A stretch of 64,000 nucleotides of DNA from positions 859,395-923,394 of the forward strand of contig JAJEKV010000079.1 in NCBI GenBank assembly GCA_021234155.1, read 5' to 3'. The notes under the pieces are model-generated. The model did not search any database. It had not been told where the DNA came from and saw nothing but the letters and a program-made list of their open reading frames with translations. Shown here piece by piece: positions 1 to 11,430 of the stretch. The position numbers and the translations under genes are program-made. How positions within the stretch are numbered: the stretch's first letter is position 1; every line of letters starts with the position of its first letter. The stretch comes from Isoetes taiwanensis (taxonomy: Eukaryota > Streptophyta > Lycopodiopsida > Isoetales > Isoetaceae).

Positions 1-1
1 G

Positions 2-3000
2 GTAAATCATGGGCTATATTTTGAGGCCAACTTTGATGGAGACTGGGTCTTAACAGTGGTAACAGCTTTACGAACGGTATGATTCTTGATCAGAGCAATT
101 GAGCAGATGTGAAAAGTAAAAGATGATAATACAAGGATAGCTATCCTGATTAGTTAGTCCGTTCAAACGAACATTAGTTTGGAATTGGTAAGATGCAGAC
201 AATGTAGAGGACGTTGTTGTACTACCTCATTTCTAATTCTGTCATGGATTTCTTCATTCCTTTAAGTGACATTTAAATGCAATATAAAGTTGTTATAACT
301 TTATCATTGTCTCATTTCTGCCTCTGAATAGATTCTGCTTTACTATTTGGTAGCATCTTAGAGGTCAGCAATTTTAAAAAACAAAGAAGTAATGAAGTTG
401 GGAATGTAGCAAATCCTTTGAAGTACTTTGATTGTGTGGTAGGAGATAAGATTGTAATGTTCTAGTAGGAGATAAGAATTTAATATTCTTCTATTTAAGA
501 TCTTTATGCTATGTTTCAGATACTTGGGCTGCTGGAATTATATCCATCTCATGTTGTTGTGAGTTCTCTTGGCGCCATTATTTCAGACGTTAAACTGAGT
601 ATATTACCTAGTTTCCTGAGGTTCTAATTTAATAGTGCTGGAATGCATGCAGGTTGTTTTTGACCATCAAGGTGGGCACAATGGCTTGTTCTGTAATAGT
701 TTGTCCTCATTTCTGTTGGTTCACTAGTGTTTTTATTAGAACCCTCTTTTGCTATTTGCCCATAGATTTTAGTCAGGCTTTTGATCCTATCCAAGTATGC
801 TGTTTCAAGTGGGCCTGTCCTGAAGGTGGAAGTGAGCCATCATTTGATAGTTTGATTGTCCTTCCCGTTTGAAACAATTTGTTTTCTAATGCACAACAAG
901 TTGCATTCTAAAGCTGTGGACTGCAGCCTTGTACAGGATTCTCACATTGTACTTTACCACTACCACTTATATGCTGGTTCTTGCAGGGTCAACCTTCAGG
1001 CAGCTCTTATTTCCAGAGTACAAGGGTAACCGTCCGCCAACCCCTGACACAGTTTTTCAGGGGCTTGATTTAATAAAACCTGCCCTTCTGGCAATGGCCA
1101 TCAAAGTAGTCGAGGTTTTATTCTTCCCATTAATGGTCTCTTATAAGATACAACACTGCAAAGGACATTCAGAACTAAACCTTCAGGCTTATGTTTTCCT
1201 TTTAGTTAGGGTATTTATGTCTGGCTTTTGATTGTTTCGATTGATATGCCTGACTTAGATTGCCGGCGTGGAGGCTGACGATGTTATTGCGACATTTGCA
1301 GTCAGGGCAGTCAACTCTGGTATGAAGGTCTGTAGCTGTCTTTCTTCTAGTACCTTCAGTAATTGAAGCTGGTTGTGCTAGATTCAAGCATTCAAAATGG
1401 CTACTAGAGAAGTAGTGCTAAAGGTTGCAAAAACTGCAAAACCTACAAATCCGACTGAATCACCTTAAAATTCCTTCAAATCCGACCCCAAATACCTCCG
1501 TTTCTTGAGGCGAATGTGCCCGGGGGTCTTGGGTGGTAAACAACGAACACTATTCCAAAAACTATTCAGGAAATAATGCTGATCTTTAACTTCTTAGAGT
1601 AAAAAGTATCCGAATTGTTAGTTAGCTATCCCTAGAAAATAAGTAGGAGTTGTTTACTATGTATATATATCTTTGACTTCTGCACATGGGACATCTTAAT
1701 GCCAGTCTCTGTAATTAATCAGGGTAGCTATCTTTGGATGAAATCGCCAAATGAATGAATTGATTCAGTATAGTGTGTGCTCTCCTTTTGATTGTTTGTA
1801 GTGTCTACATCTCATCTGATATTGTAGTGCCTGTAGTTGATTTTCTCTATATCCATTCGCAGGTCCGGATAGCATCACCTGATAAAGACTTTTTTCAAGT
1901 CTTGGCACCCAATGTTCGTCTTCTCAGATTTGCTTCTCATGGTTCAGGGTGAGTAATTTCCCGTTATCTGGCTTTTTCCATGCATATGATAAACTATCTG
2001 GCAACAAATCATGTAGTGTGAAGCGAGGCCATAAGGCAAGAAATATATACCTCATTTAGGCAAGAAGCTCTAAAATCCTAAATCCATGTTAATGCAACGG
2101 GGAAGTGTGCCAATCTCTCTGAGCTTGCATGCACTGCACATCAGGATACCTATAAGCCCCTCATTGGAGTACATAGATTAGACCACCTATATCAAGATTT
2201 AAATGGAGCAAGGGGCTTGGATATGTTCACCAAGCAAGTTGCCTCTAGAGCAGGTTGAAAGCAGGTTGTCTCTAAAGCACGTTGCCTCTAATGTTGCTGT
2301 CAAAAGCATTATCTGTCCTTTTCCCAGTCAGATGATCACTTTGTGTTTTATTAATTATGACTTGTAGTGGCTTTACTGAATTATCATTCTGAGCTTCCTG
2401 TAGGATTGTGCCTTTTGGATTGGAGGATTTCAACAAAAGGTTTCCTGGATTGGCCCCATCTCAGTTTGTTGACGTTCTGGCACTTGTAGGTGACAAAGTA
2501 GATAATATTCCAGGTAAGAACTGTGGAAGGGCATGTCAGACTGCAACAATGGGCAGTGTCTTTTATGTTATCTTTTATAGAGAAATTATGATATTTGCAG
2601 AAAACATGTGGCATAATGCCTAGTTACTTATTATCAACTATAATGGTTAAAAAAATGAATTCATCCATGCTGTAAATTGACAGTTTTGTAAGGCCTGTTC
2701 TTCTGTGTGCCGATTGAATGGTCCTTAAAGTTCAAAAGATTTGTGTGCCTGCCAAAACAGAGCAATGAGTTGGGCCATACAAAAATAAGCTTCTAATTCT
2801 TACATGTTTCTAAGCAGGTGTTCCTGGAATTGGTGAGAAAACCGCGGTGCAGTTGATATCTAAGTTTGGTGAGCTAACACGTGACTTATATTCATGCTCT
2901 TCATAAGATGTTGATTTGATGTGTTTATGTTTGAAGGCTCACTTGAGAAGCTGCTGAAAGAACGTGACAAGGTTACACTGAAAAGAGCACGCATGGTGAG

Positions 3001-5305
3001 TTAATTCTTCATAATGCAAAAATTTACTAGGTCAATATAAAGATAACAAGGTCTTACAATAAAACCATCAGCTGAAGTGTTTAGAAAGTTCCCTTTGTAA
3101 AATTCTTTCTGGAAGACAACTCTGACAAAGAAAGATTTATTATACGTCTATGGGAGACCAATAGGGTCTTGAGACCGAAAACACACACAAATATGGAGCT
3201 GCAAGGAGGGTGATAGCCTCCACGACATTAAATATTCAGTTTCTATAAACTTCTAATCAGACTCCAAATCAAAAAGATCCTAGTCAGATGTTCCAATTGC
3301 CATCATTAAATGCTCTCATGACAGCAGATGGCTCTTTTTGATTCCTACCATATTTTCTCTTCTTGAAAAGTCTCTTTATGCTTCTGTTTGCTGCCAGTTT
3401 TATTTTCTTAGAGGTCGCCAATGTCACTCCTCTAATATCATGAAGTTTTCTTTTCTTTGGGGAACCGTTCATTTGTTGTGGCCCATCATCAACAAGGAAG
3501 AATGAAGAAATTTTTATTTGCTTTAGGCCTTTTAGGCTGATGCGGCTTGTATCACTGAGTTGACTCCTTCGGTTCTGAGCAAATTGCAATGCACATTTCT
3601 GGTCATAGTACTTCATGAGTTGCTGCAAGGTTGTTGGGGGTCTGAAAAGACAATGATATCTCCCTTTTATAAGATATTATCCACTCCCCAAATTTGTGAT
3701 CCATATAGGGCAGCAGTTTTACCAACACATCAAATAGAAAGATCTTCATATGAATATCCTGAAAGTGCATTTGAAAGAATTGTTTCTCCATCTGGAGACC
3801 AGGGATGATCTTAAATTGAACAGCACTTAAACGTGGATTGAAAATTCCACTCCTAGATATGTCTATGCTGATATAACTTCCAGGGGTTTCCCATCAAAGG
3901 AGAAATAATTCTCCTTCAATCCCTTCCAAGCGGTGTTAGAAGACATCAGTATGACATATCAGCATAAAGCAGAAATTGTTCTTGTGCGAGCACCTAGCCT
4001 TCTCCATGCTGTTCCAGTTCATGACATATGAGCATGGTCTTTTAGATTGGGGGAATGGAGGCATTTTATTCATTGAGAAGCTAAGAATATAAACATACTA
4101 ATGGTAACCAGCATGTTGTATAAGCTTATCAGCCACTGCGTCAGGAAGTCTCAGTTGGCCCCAAAATGTTGTAACTTATGTAGAAAATGCACTACTTGGA
4201 AAGACAAGTGTTTGATCCATAAAGCTGCTCCAAACGATGATTTTTAAGCTGGTTTGGTTAGTTTTAGAGTGGGCTGAAATGGAGATACTATCTATTGAGA
4301 AGCCAAGAGAATTAAACATTTTAACTAAGATCTTATACTTGCAGTTTTAGAAAAATAAATAACAAGGGTACTTGGAAAACAAGATATCAGAATAGCTGTG
4401 GATCTCTAAACATGGGCAAGTATTACATCATGCGCAATAGCCAAATGCTCCTAAGCGTTAAAATGATTATGTTGCAATAATGTCTAATTTTTTTAGCTCC
4501 ATCAATTTGATTACACAATATTTTAACTTTAAGGTGAACTCGTAAAAGCTTGAAAGTTGACTTTACGTAGTCATGGTGGCTTATGTAGTTTGCTCAGTTG
4601 GCATTGTTGATTATAATGCAGGGTCTATTATCTGACACTGGTGAAGCACTACTAGGAAAACGTCTGGTATGTCTTAAGCCTTTTCGCCTATCTCTCGTTT
4701 CACGTTGCTTTTAGTACCTCGTTTTAATAGCATCAAATATCACTTCTTTACTGATGATCATGATACTCTTATGCCGTTCATCCGAATTTCAAACTTCTTT
4801 TATGCTTTCTAGGTTCTTCAAGTCCACTGTTGATCATGGTTTATGTTCCATTGGGAGAAGTCATTAAGTTCCATTGGGAGAACTATTAATCATCTATTAC
4901 ATGTTTGTTTATTGATGCTAATTCTAACTAATCCATATTATGCTGATACTGACCATGCATGTTAAATGACCAATATATTGTTGGTGCTGGTTATACAGGT
5001 GTCTTTAAGGGCAGACCTTGACTATCATATTGTTCCCTATTCTTTGAACGAACTCTTATTCCGAAAGCCTCAAGTAAGTCAATTAATTTATGATTGAGCC
5101 TCATAAATTTGAAGCTTAATTTGATTTCTATTTTGATTTCCATTGAGGAATGATTCAAAAGTAAAGCAAGGACTAATCTTGCATTTTATAGGATGGCGGC
5201 GAAAGCTTTCTTAAGCTTTTGAAGGCAATGGATGCATATGTACCGGAGTCATACTGCGCTGATTTGTGGAGGCGCACAGTAGATGTCTGGAATCATCTTG
5301 CATAA
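2..5305 (+). CDS. Organellar-type 5'-3' exonuclease (OEX-like), 5' end outside window
   Basis: FEN/Pol I-type 5'-3' exonuclease, in plants thought to act on organelle DNA (removal of RNA primers and flaps). Exons read: 2(or earlier)-76, 520-558, 653-671, 987-1114, 1259-1327, 1863-1948, 2404-2513, 2818-2868, 2937-2995, 4622-4666, 4999-5073, 5192-5305 (TAA). Every junction is GT/AG and every phase joins in frame. Motifs in order: VVFDHQGSTFR, then YKGNRPPTP, then GVEADDVIATFA, SPDKDFFQVL, and GDKVDNIPGVPGIGEKTA, the acidic metal-binding and helix-3-turn-helix signatures of the family. The C-terminal part is short, with no polymerase domain, matching the stand-alone plant exonucleases rather than bacterial Pol I. 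The start codon and any transit peptide lie left of the window. The 1.6-kb intron 2996-4621 is the largest. Known from family: catalysis. Inferred: organelle location. Confidence 0.9.
3284..3791 (-). other. Antisense open frames inside exonuclease intron, possible transposase relic
   Basis: Two overlapping minus-strand open frames (3603-3791, 62 codons; 3284-3628, 114 codons) sit in the largest intron of the exonuclease gene. The first has LLPYMDHKF, faintly like the N-terminal part of PIF/Harbinger transposases; the second is very basic with PKKRKL, a nuclear-localisation-like run. No DDE catalytic triad can be read. It may be a transposon relic or chance open frames; I am not sure of either. 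Confidence 0.2.
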
Positions 5306-6400
5306 CTTCGGGCAATAGCGCACAGCTGGTTCATAACTTCTTTAGCACGATTGGCTCATTCATGTAACATATAGCAGCATCCAGGTAGTCCCCACTAGTC
5401 CTTTTTCTAGAAACTCATTTATGTGCTTACGGACATTTCATGCTAGTAAGTTACCATGTTTTTTTTTTGTATTTAACAGGATCATGGGAAAGATATGAGC
5501 TCTTTGGACTCTCCTGCATGGTGATTTTGAGATAAAGGTAATTCTCTTTGTATATCATATATGTGGGGATGCTTCGTAGTTACGAGAGAGCTCTCGAAGA
5601 AACCTACCTAAATTTGCTGATGGTTCACAGGTTATTGAGCTACTGTAAAATAGTCAAAGATGCCACGGGAGAGGGGAAAATAGCTTCTCTGAGTTGTTGG
5701 AGTAGAAGTTTACTGTGCTATTCATTTATGTACAGTACAATGTTTTCCATGTATAGGCAATTACCCTCTAGACAGGCTTTGGATTGTTATGGCAGTCAAG
5801 CCACCTGGAACAGTAATCATACATTATGTATTATTTATGGCATCTGTGCATATCAAAGCTTCAATTCTAAGCATATTGGCTAGGAAAGAGATGTGGATTT
5901 TTACAACAATTCAAGAAAAGCTTCTGAAATCTTAAGATTTTCATTTTTCTCTTTTCCACAGCATAGATATAGTTAAAGGGCTGTCGCATCCTGTTTGTGT
6001 TGTGTGGTCTGCGGAGGCATACAAGGAATTTATTGCTCATCATTGTTGAAAAAGAGCCTCCCTTTAAATTGATTGTCACAACTTGCTTGTAATCCAAGTC
6101 CGCTATTGGGTAGATGGGCAGTTATATCATTCTTCACATGTGTCATTGCCTACTCCAGCACTCCCCATTATCCTACTCCAAAATTTCCTATTAATCTATT
6201 CTAGCCTTCACCATAATCCACATGCTCCCCTTTCCATCTCAGGGCAAATCCTTTCCACATACCAAGGCCGGGGACTATCAAATAAATGGCCTCGTTGACT
6301 CCACTAGGGACTATCGAGAAAATGGGCACATTGATCCACCCTAGCTTTAATCACAAGGGAAAATCATCAATAAACTTTGCACAATTTATTTTGAACAATT
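5306..6400 (+). other. 3' untranslated and downstream sequence of the exonuclease gene
   Basis: No convincing coding region. The open frame 5548-5883 has no recognisable domain and lies just downstream of the exonuclease stop, so it is more likely untranslated sequence. Plausible 3'UTR splice sites occur near 5382 and 5480. Nothing else seen. Confidence 0.35.
6195..6350 (+). repeat. Diverged satellite-like unit (outlying copy)
   Basis: Carries CCTTCACCATAATCCACATG followed by CTCCCCTTTCCATCTCAGGG and a GGGACTATC block. Near-copies occur in the array at 8480-9060. Non-coding. Confidence 0.45.
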
Positions 6401-6409
6401 CGTTTTGTA

Positions 6410-6545
6410 TCGCGGGAGGGTATTCTCACAATGGTTAAAACTAAGATTTTGATATTGTATTGTATAAGAAATCGTATATTTTACGCAATTTGAGCTGTTT
6501 GTTTGTTTTAGTTGGATGGTTTTCTTGCAATGGTTGAAAAAAGAA
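6410..6545 (+). repeat. Dispersed repeat R1, copy 1
   Basis: Contains GGGAGGGTATTCTC, then a TTGTATTG block, AAATCGTATATTTT and TTTGAGCTG. The same ordered blocks recur at about 7450-7570 and 29855-29970, all on the plus strand. No open frame. Identity unknown; possibly a non-autonomous element or LTR fragment. Confidence 0.55.
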
Positions 6546-7083
6546 AGTTTTGTAGCTTATTTTGGGAATGGGAAGAATGCAGACACGACAGATTCATTGT
6601 GTTTTCATGCCGACCTTTCTGGACTGGGATTTGATGGTGTTATAGACTCACAGTGATGGAATAAGCTTCATTTCCTTCTTTCCTGTCTGTGCAGGCCAGT
6701 TAAAAAGTATTTTTGGCCAGTTTGATATTTGCAGAGACGAAATACACTCCAGGTTTTTTTCTTCAATTCTCTGTTCGGTAATGCAGACCAACTTGAGAGG
6801 CCAGAAAAGCAAACAGATTTTGGAATTCTTGGTTCAAATTCCACTTCCGCAGTGCAGCGGTGGTTTATTCTATTGCCAAAGCTACATGCAAGACATTCTG
6901 TTGCCATGAATTTTTATTTTTACACCAATGTGTTTTCTATTCTTGAGTTTACAGCAGGGCAGGTTCCTGCCTTGCTATGACGTGAGGGAAGCAAACGACA
7001 AATTTGGTCTTATCTATCTTGGCACTTCTGAATCGTTCATTGGTTGTGGTTTTTTTCTGGTTAAGGAAGAGCGCATCTTTGGG

Positions 7084-7200
7084 GCTCTGGTGAGGCCATT
7101 GCGGCCTGGAAGTTCGAATCCTCTAAAGCCCTTGCTCTGGTGAGGCCCCAAACTGGAAGTTTGGGGCCTGGAAGTTCGAATCCTCTGGCCCCAAACTCTA
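7084..7200 (+). repeat. Short tandem duplication with a perfect inverted repeat
   Basis: The block CTGGAAGTTCGAATCCTCT occurs twice, about 66 bp apart. Between the copies a perfect 10-bp inverted repeat (7144-7153 GGCCCCAAAC and 7159-7168) encloses 5 bases. The GTTCGAATCC core equals most of a Pol III B-box, but no tRNA cloverleaf can be folded around it. Confidence 0.5.
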
Positions 7201-7449
7201 AAGCCGTATGGACGGCAAGGGTGAATCTAGGCGACGACGAGCTGCGACAGGGCTTCCGGCCTGTGTGATCGTCTGTGCGTGAGGAGCAAGGAGGAAATGG
7301 CGATGATTTTTTTTCTGGGTTCAATTGTTGTTCCTCTATTTTAATTGTTTGTTTTCAACCATTGGATTTCATTAATAGTGTTTGCACTATTGAAACTTGC
7401 AACTCAATTTTCGTTGAACAAATTTATGGCCATAAATGTTCTATTATTT

Positions 7450-7570
7450 TGTTTGGTATTTGGGGAGGGTATCTCTGGCATGGTTGGCCCTAGATTTGGC
7501 GGCTGTATTGTATTGCAAATCGTATTTTGAGGGTATTTTTGCAACGGTTTGAGCTGCTTATTAGCGTATA
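7450..7570 (+). repeat. Dispersed repeat R1, copy 2
   Basis: GGGGAGGGTATCTCTGGCATG, TATTGTATTGCAAATCGTAT and GGTTTGAGCTGCTTATTAG in the same order as in the copies near 6410 and 29855. Non-coding. Confidence 0.5.
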
Positions 7571-8479
7571 TGCGAATTTGGATTTGTGGTTTCATGGTGT
7601 CAATTTAGAAAGAAATTTTGGCTTCTGGCTTTGGAGATCGGGTGGAGAGATCGAGGGGAGGCATGTTCTTTGGAGAGGTCCGAGCTTGAGGGGGATGAGA
7701 AGTTGCGCAGAGGGAGGGAGGCAGTACTTGAGGCTTAGGCTGGTTTAGGCCCGGGTCTAGCAGTTGTGTTTTGTGTTTACGGTCAAATCCACATTAGGAA
7801 AATCCGGTTTTGAAGAAGCGGCATAGAGAATCCGAGTCTGCTTGGGCATAGAGAATCCGGATCTGCTTGGCGGTGCATAGAGAATCAGTGCCTTTCAGTT
7901 TTCTGGGTATGCTGATTGGGGGCCGGGCGGTGCATCGTGAGGGGGGGGAATCTCCGCGACCTTCGTCCCGGCTTCATCTTTGGTTCGGATGCCTTCACAT
8001 TCTTTTTTTCTTCTTCTTCTAACCATGTGCGGCCGGATATGGATTTCTTTGTGGGCGTGGAGCGGGCATGGTGAAGGCACAGGGCTTCTTGTTTGAATCT
8101 CATGGCCTTGGCTCCGGATGCGTTGCCTTCTACAATCGATGCCAGCAGAGGCATGGCTTTGACCTTGTTTTTTTTTAATCTTCTAACCATGTGCAGCGTT
8201 TGGACCATTGGAAGTGGCGGGCGATTTACTGGCCAAAAATTTAATGGCCCTTGATCTGGCATAATAGAGAAAATATTCCACAGATCAATGGCCACGAACA
8301 AAAGATACAAATAAACCCATATATAAAGATTATATATATCAAGGTAATATATATCAAGCTATTGCTATATTTTGCAAAAATTACCAAAATGCCCTTCAAA
8401 CAAAGGGCAGTAATATGGTAATATAGTTTTTGTGGCCATCAAATGCAAAAGTTGTTTTTATCAAATGCAAAAGTCATCA

Positions 8480-9060
8480 TATTCTATGCGCCCCTCTAGG
8501 GCAACTCCTGCAAGATTTAGGCACATTGATCCATTCCAGCCTTCACCACAATTCTTGCTCTCCTGTAGGGCAACTCCCCCACTTAGGGAGTTGGGCTTCC
8601 ATTCATGGCCATGTTTTCCACATTCCCACTCGGACTATTTGGAAATGGGACATTGATCCATTCTAGATTTTGTCACAATTCACATCCTCCCCTATTCATC
8701 TTAGGGCTCCATCTTAAAACAACTCCTGGCTACAGTGTGGTTAAGCACCCTCCATTTGAGAGTCTTCACTACAATCCACATGGTCTTCCCCATATGTTAG
8801 TACAACTCCTCCAATTGAGGACTATCTACACACCCACCATTTTGGAATTACTCACCACATGCCACATGCTCCCGTTGACCTTACTGCATAAATTGGGCTT
8901 CCATTGCCCAACCCAAACTTGGCTTCACCACAATGCACATGCTCCCCTTTCCATCTTAGCAAATCTCTCACTGGGATTCCACTAGCCCAATTTTGCTCAT
9001 TCTCACTCCATACCACTGATGACTATCCATAGTAAGCACCCTCCATTGGGAACCTTTCAC
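8480..9060 (+). repeat. Diverged tandem array, about 80-110 bp units
   Basis: Five to six degenerate units can be lined up on the block CTTCACCACAATNCACATGC followed by TCCCC and CATCTTAGGG (near 8540, 8660, 8766, 8850 and 8927). Open frames here (8430-8985) are low-complexity Pro/His/Leu/Ser translations of the repeat and are not taken as genes. Confidence 0.5.
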
Positions 9061-9796
9061 TGCAGCATGTGCAATAGGTACTCCGTATTCTATAAGTATT
9101 GCTGCAAATTGTGCTCTTCCCCTTCGTCAGCTTGCACCATTCTTTGAAAAGTATGAAATTAATTTTCTTGGAATGCTCAGCAATTTGGTCACTTTTGTTT
9201 GCTTCATAGGCTTCGCATCATTTCTACATGCTGCTGCCATTACCAGGGTGAATTTTCTTGCATGTCATAATCCTTCTCATACTTATGCTCTTGCATTATT
9301 TCCTTTTCCAAATTCTTCACCATTTGCTCGCTCAAAGTAATTTGCTTAGATTTCTTCACAAAAGTAATTCCAAAGAAGACTGTCAAGACAATTGTCTTTC
9401 TCAATGTCATAAATGCTTAGAGTAATTTTCTTGAATACGTTAAAGATTTCTCCTGAAATCTCTCTTATTCTGTGGTCACTCAGTGTCTCTCTCCTCATCT
9501 TTTTTTTTTATCCTTTTTTTTTTCGAAGGTGAAATTTTAGAAGGGGATTCTTCTTTTTTTGTTGATTCTTCTTCTTTCCTTCCTTCTGTGTAAATCTCTG
9601 TCTAAAATCTCTTTTCCATGCTGCTTCAAGGGCTCTTCGATAGCACATTTTCGGTAGTACATTTTTCGGTAGTACATTTTAAGTAGTTCAAAGATACTAC
9701 TTATCACATGCTGAAAGTAAAAGAGGAACAGAGAAGACATGCTTAGTAAGAGCATCTTTTAGTGATCATAAACTACTCAAGATTAAGCCTATTTTG

Positions 9797-10190
9797 ACGT
9801 TCTAGCATAATATACAGTATAAATACATATTTATACTGCCATGTCACTAGTACATGTCGGCTACAACATGTACACGGCGATTGTAAAGGGTTGTATCATG
9901 GGGCAAAACTATTAGAACCCATTATATTATACATGTTATGCAACAGGTGAATATAATCTATATTGCCATATGGCAATACCCTATATGAGCCATATAGCCC
10001 ATTAGGCCCTAACCCTGCATAAAGAGGCAAGAACTCTAAAAGCGTCCCTTTTTGGATTCCAACCTCAGGAGGGTGCATTGCCCAAGTGTCTGACTCATTC
10101 TGGCCTTTCAGCAGCAGTGAAGCTTGCATTCTGAAGTCTTTTCTCAAATCTCGAGCATCCCAACAGATCCCGGTAGCATGGACGACTTCA
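9797..10190 (+). mobile_element. LTR family B, left copy (degenerate)
   Basis: Starts TGACGTTC and is followed by a TATA-rich block, then ACATGTCGGCTACAACATG. The minus strand of 55060-55388 shows the same blocks in the same order, including ATATTACACATATTGCAACA-like and GCCATATGGCA segments. The right-hand border is uncertain. No adjacent coding region of its own is visible. It directly precedes an LTR of gypsy family A. Confidence 0.6.
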
Positions 10191-10324
10191 GGGGACTAGG
10201 AGCCAGCCAAGGACCTGCTGAATGGCTGGATTACCATCTATTGTTAGCTGTAGATGACCTCTAGAGCCTAAGAACCTTATTCACTGACGGAGGAACCTAA
10301 CCATGTATGATTGGAGTAGATAGA

Positions 10325-10999
10325 TTAGATCTTTATTCTATTATTTCAGTTCATTGGATGATATTATATTGCTCTGTGCGCACCTCTTGTGTATGGGAAG
10401 GGGAGTAGAGACCCAGAGCCTTCTTAGAAGATGATTCTACATTAGCCTCATTAATTCCCAATTAATGTGGCATGTGCATAGGAGCCCGTCTTTTTCTGGG
10501 TGGCAGGACTAGACTGGCTGACAAGGATGGCTTGTCCGGCTATAGTTGATCCCTTGGCGTGTAGCATCTACAAGGGTGTTGTAGGTTAGGCCTAATAGCT
10601 CGCGACTGTATGTGAACAAGGCATGGGTTCAACACCTCCACGGAGATGTGTCGCCTCAGTGGAGTTCAAGCCGTGAACGAGCATGGAAAACCATGGCTCT
10701 CTAGCTCACCTATAGTTGGCATGGACCTTCTGGAGGGGAGTGGTCTCCTGCCTCATCAGGACTGGGGAAATGCAACTTAGGAGTACCCTTCGGCTATGCC
10801 CCCAGTAGGCTACGATCAAGTTTCAAGACTTATCAACCCATTTGCAAAGTATGCACAGGATGGGCAGATGGAGTGGACTACCCAACGGCCATGTTCTTAT
10901 GCCAGCCAAATCCATTGCCTTTTTTTAACTTTCTGTAGCGAACTTTGAAGCCCAAGCTGTCAGTCTATCCCCATGAGCCCGAGCCTAGGTAGAATTTCC

Positions 11000-11060
<61 letters not shown>

Positions 11061-11412
11061 TTGTTGTTGTTGTTGTTGTTCTTTGTTCTTCTTTTCTTCT
11101 TTATTCTTTATTCTTTATTCTTTATTCTTCTTTCTTTGCTAGCTTCTTCTTTGTTGTTCTTTGTTGTTCTTTGTTGTGATCTTACCCTTTGAGGTGGTTA
11201 TATATTTGATGTGATGTGATTATGTTTATGTGCTTGTGCTTCCGTAGCTAGGTCAGTACCGATGGAGATGGGATAAATGACACGTCTGTTCTTCCCACGT
11301 CGAACTCTTGCTCACCATCAAGAGTTTGACGTCAGATAGATGGCCTCATGTTGGCGATCTTGTGCTGACAGAAGGAAATATCCTATTCATATATGGCCGG
11401 AGGGGCATCACA
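10325..11412 (+). mobile_element. Ty3/gypsy family A LTR, 5'-truncated, plus strand
   Basis: Aligns by eye over nearly its whole length with the minus strand of the LTR at 48797-50049: shared blocks include CCTCATTAATTCCCAATTAA, AGTATGCACAGGATGGG and ATGCCAGCCAAATCCATT. The first 230 bp of the LTR are missing. It ends GGCATCACA at 11412, followed by leader sequence homologous to that after the other LTR. It contains an internal (TTG)n tract. Confidence 0.8.
11002..11080 (+). repeat. (TTG)n microsatellite
   Basis: About 25 TTG units interrupted once near 11057. It sits inside the family A LTR and is absent from the LTR at 48797-50049, so it expanded after the copies separated. The 68-codon open frame across it is a poly-Cys translation and is not a gene. 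Confidence 0.9.
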
Positions 11413-11430
11413 ATGGTTTCAAAGCGATGA

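Noticed and set aside
5548-5883. 111-codon frame after the exonuclease gene
   Set aside because: No domain; lies in the likely 3' UTR with AT-rich, unspliced character.
7084-7200. GTTCGAATCC twice, as in a tRNA B-box
   Set aside because: The T-stem does not pair well, and no acceptor or anticodon arm can be folded.
8430-8985. Overlapping open frames rich in His, Pro, Leu
   Set aside because: They follow the diverged tandem repeat, differ in all frames and have no motif.
10973-11179. 68-codon poly-Cys frame
   Set aside because: Translation of the (TTG)n microsatellite inside an LTR.
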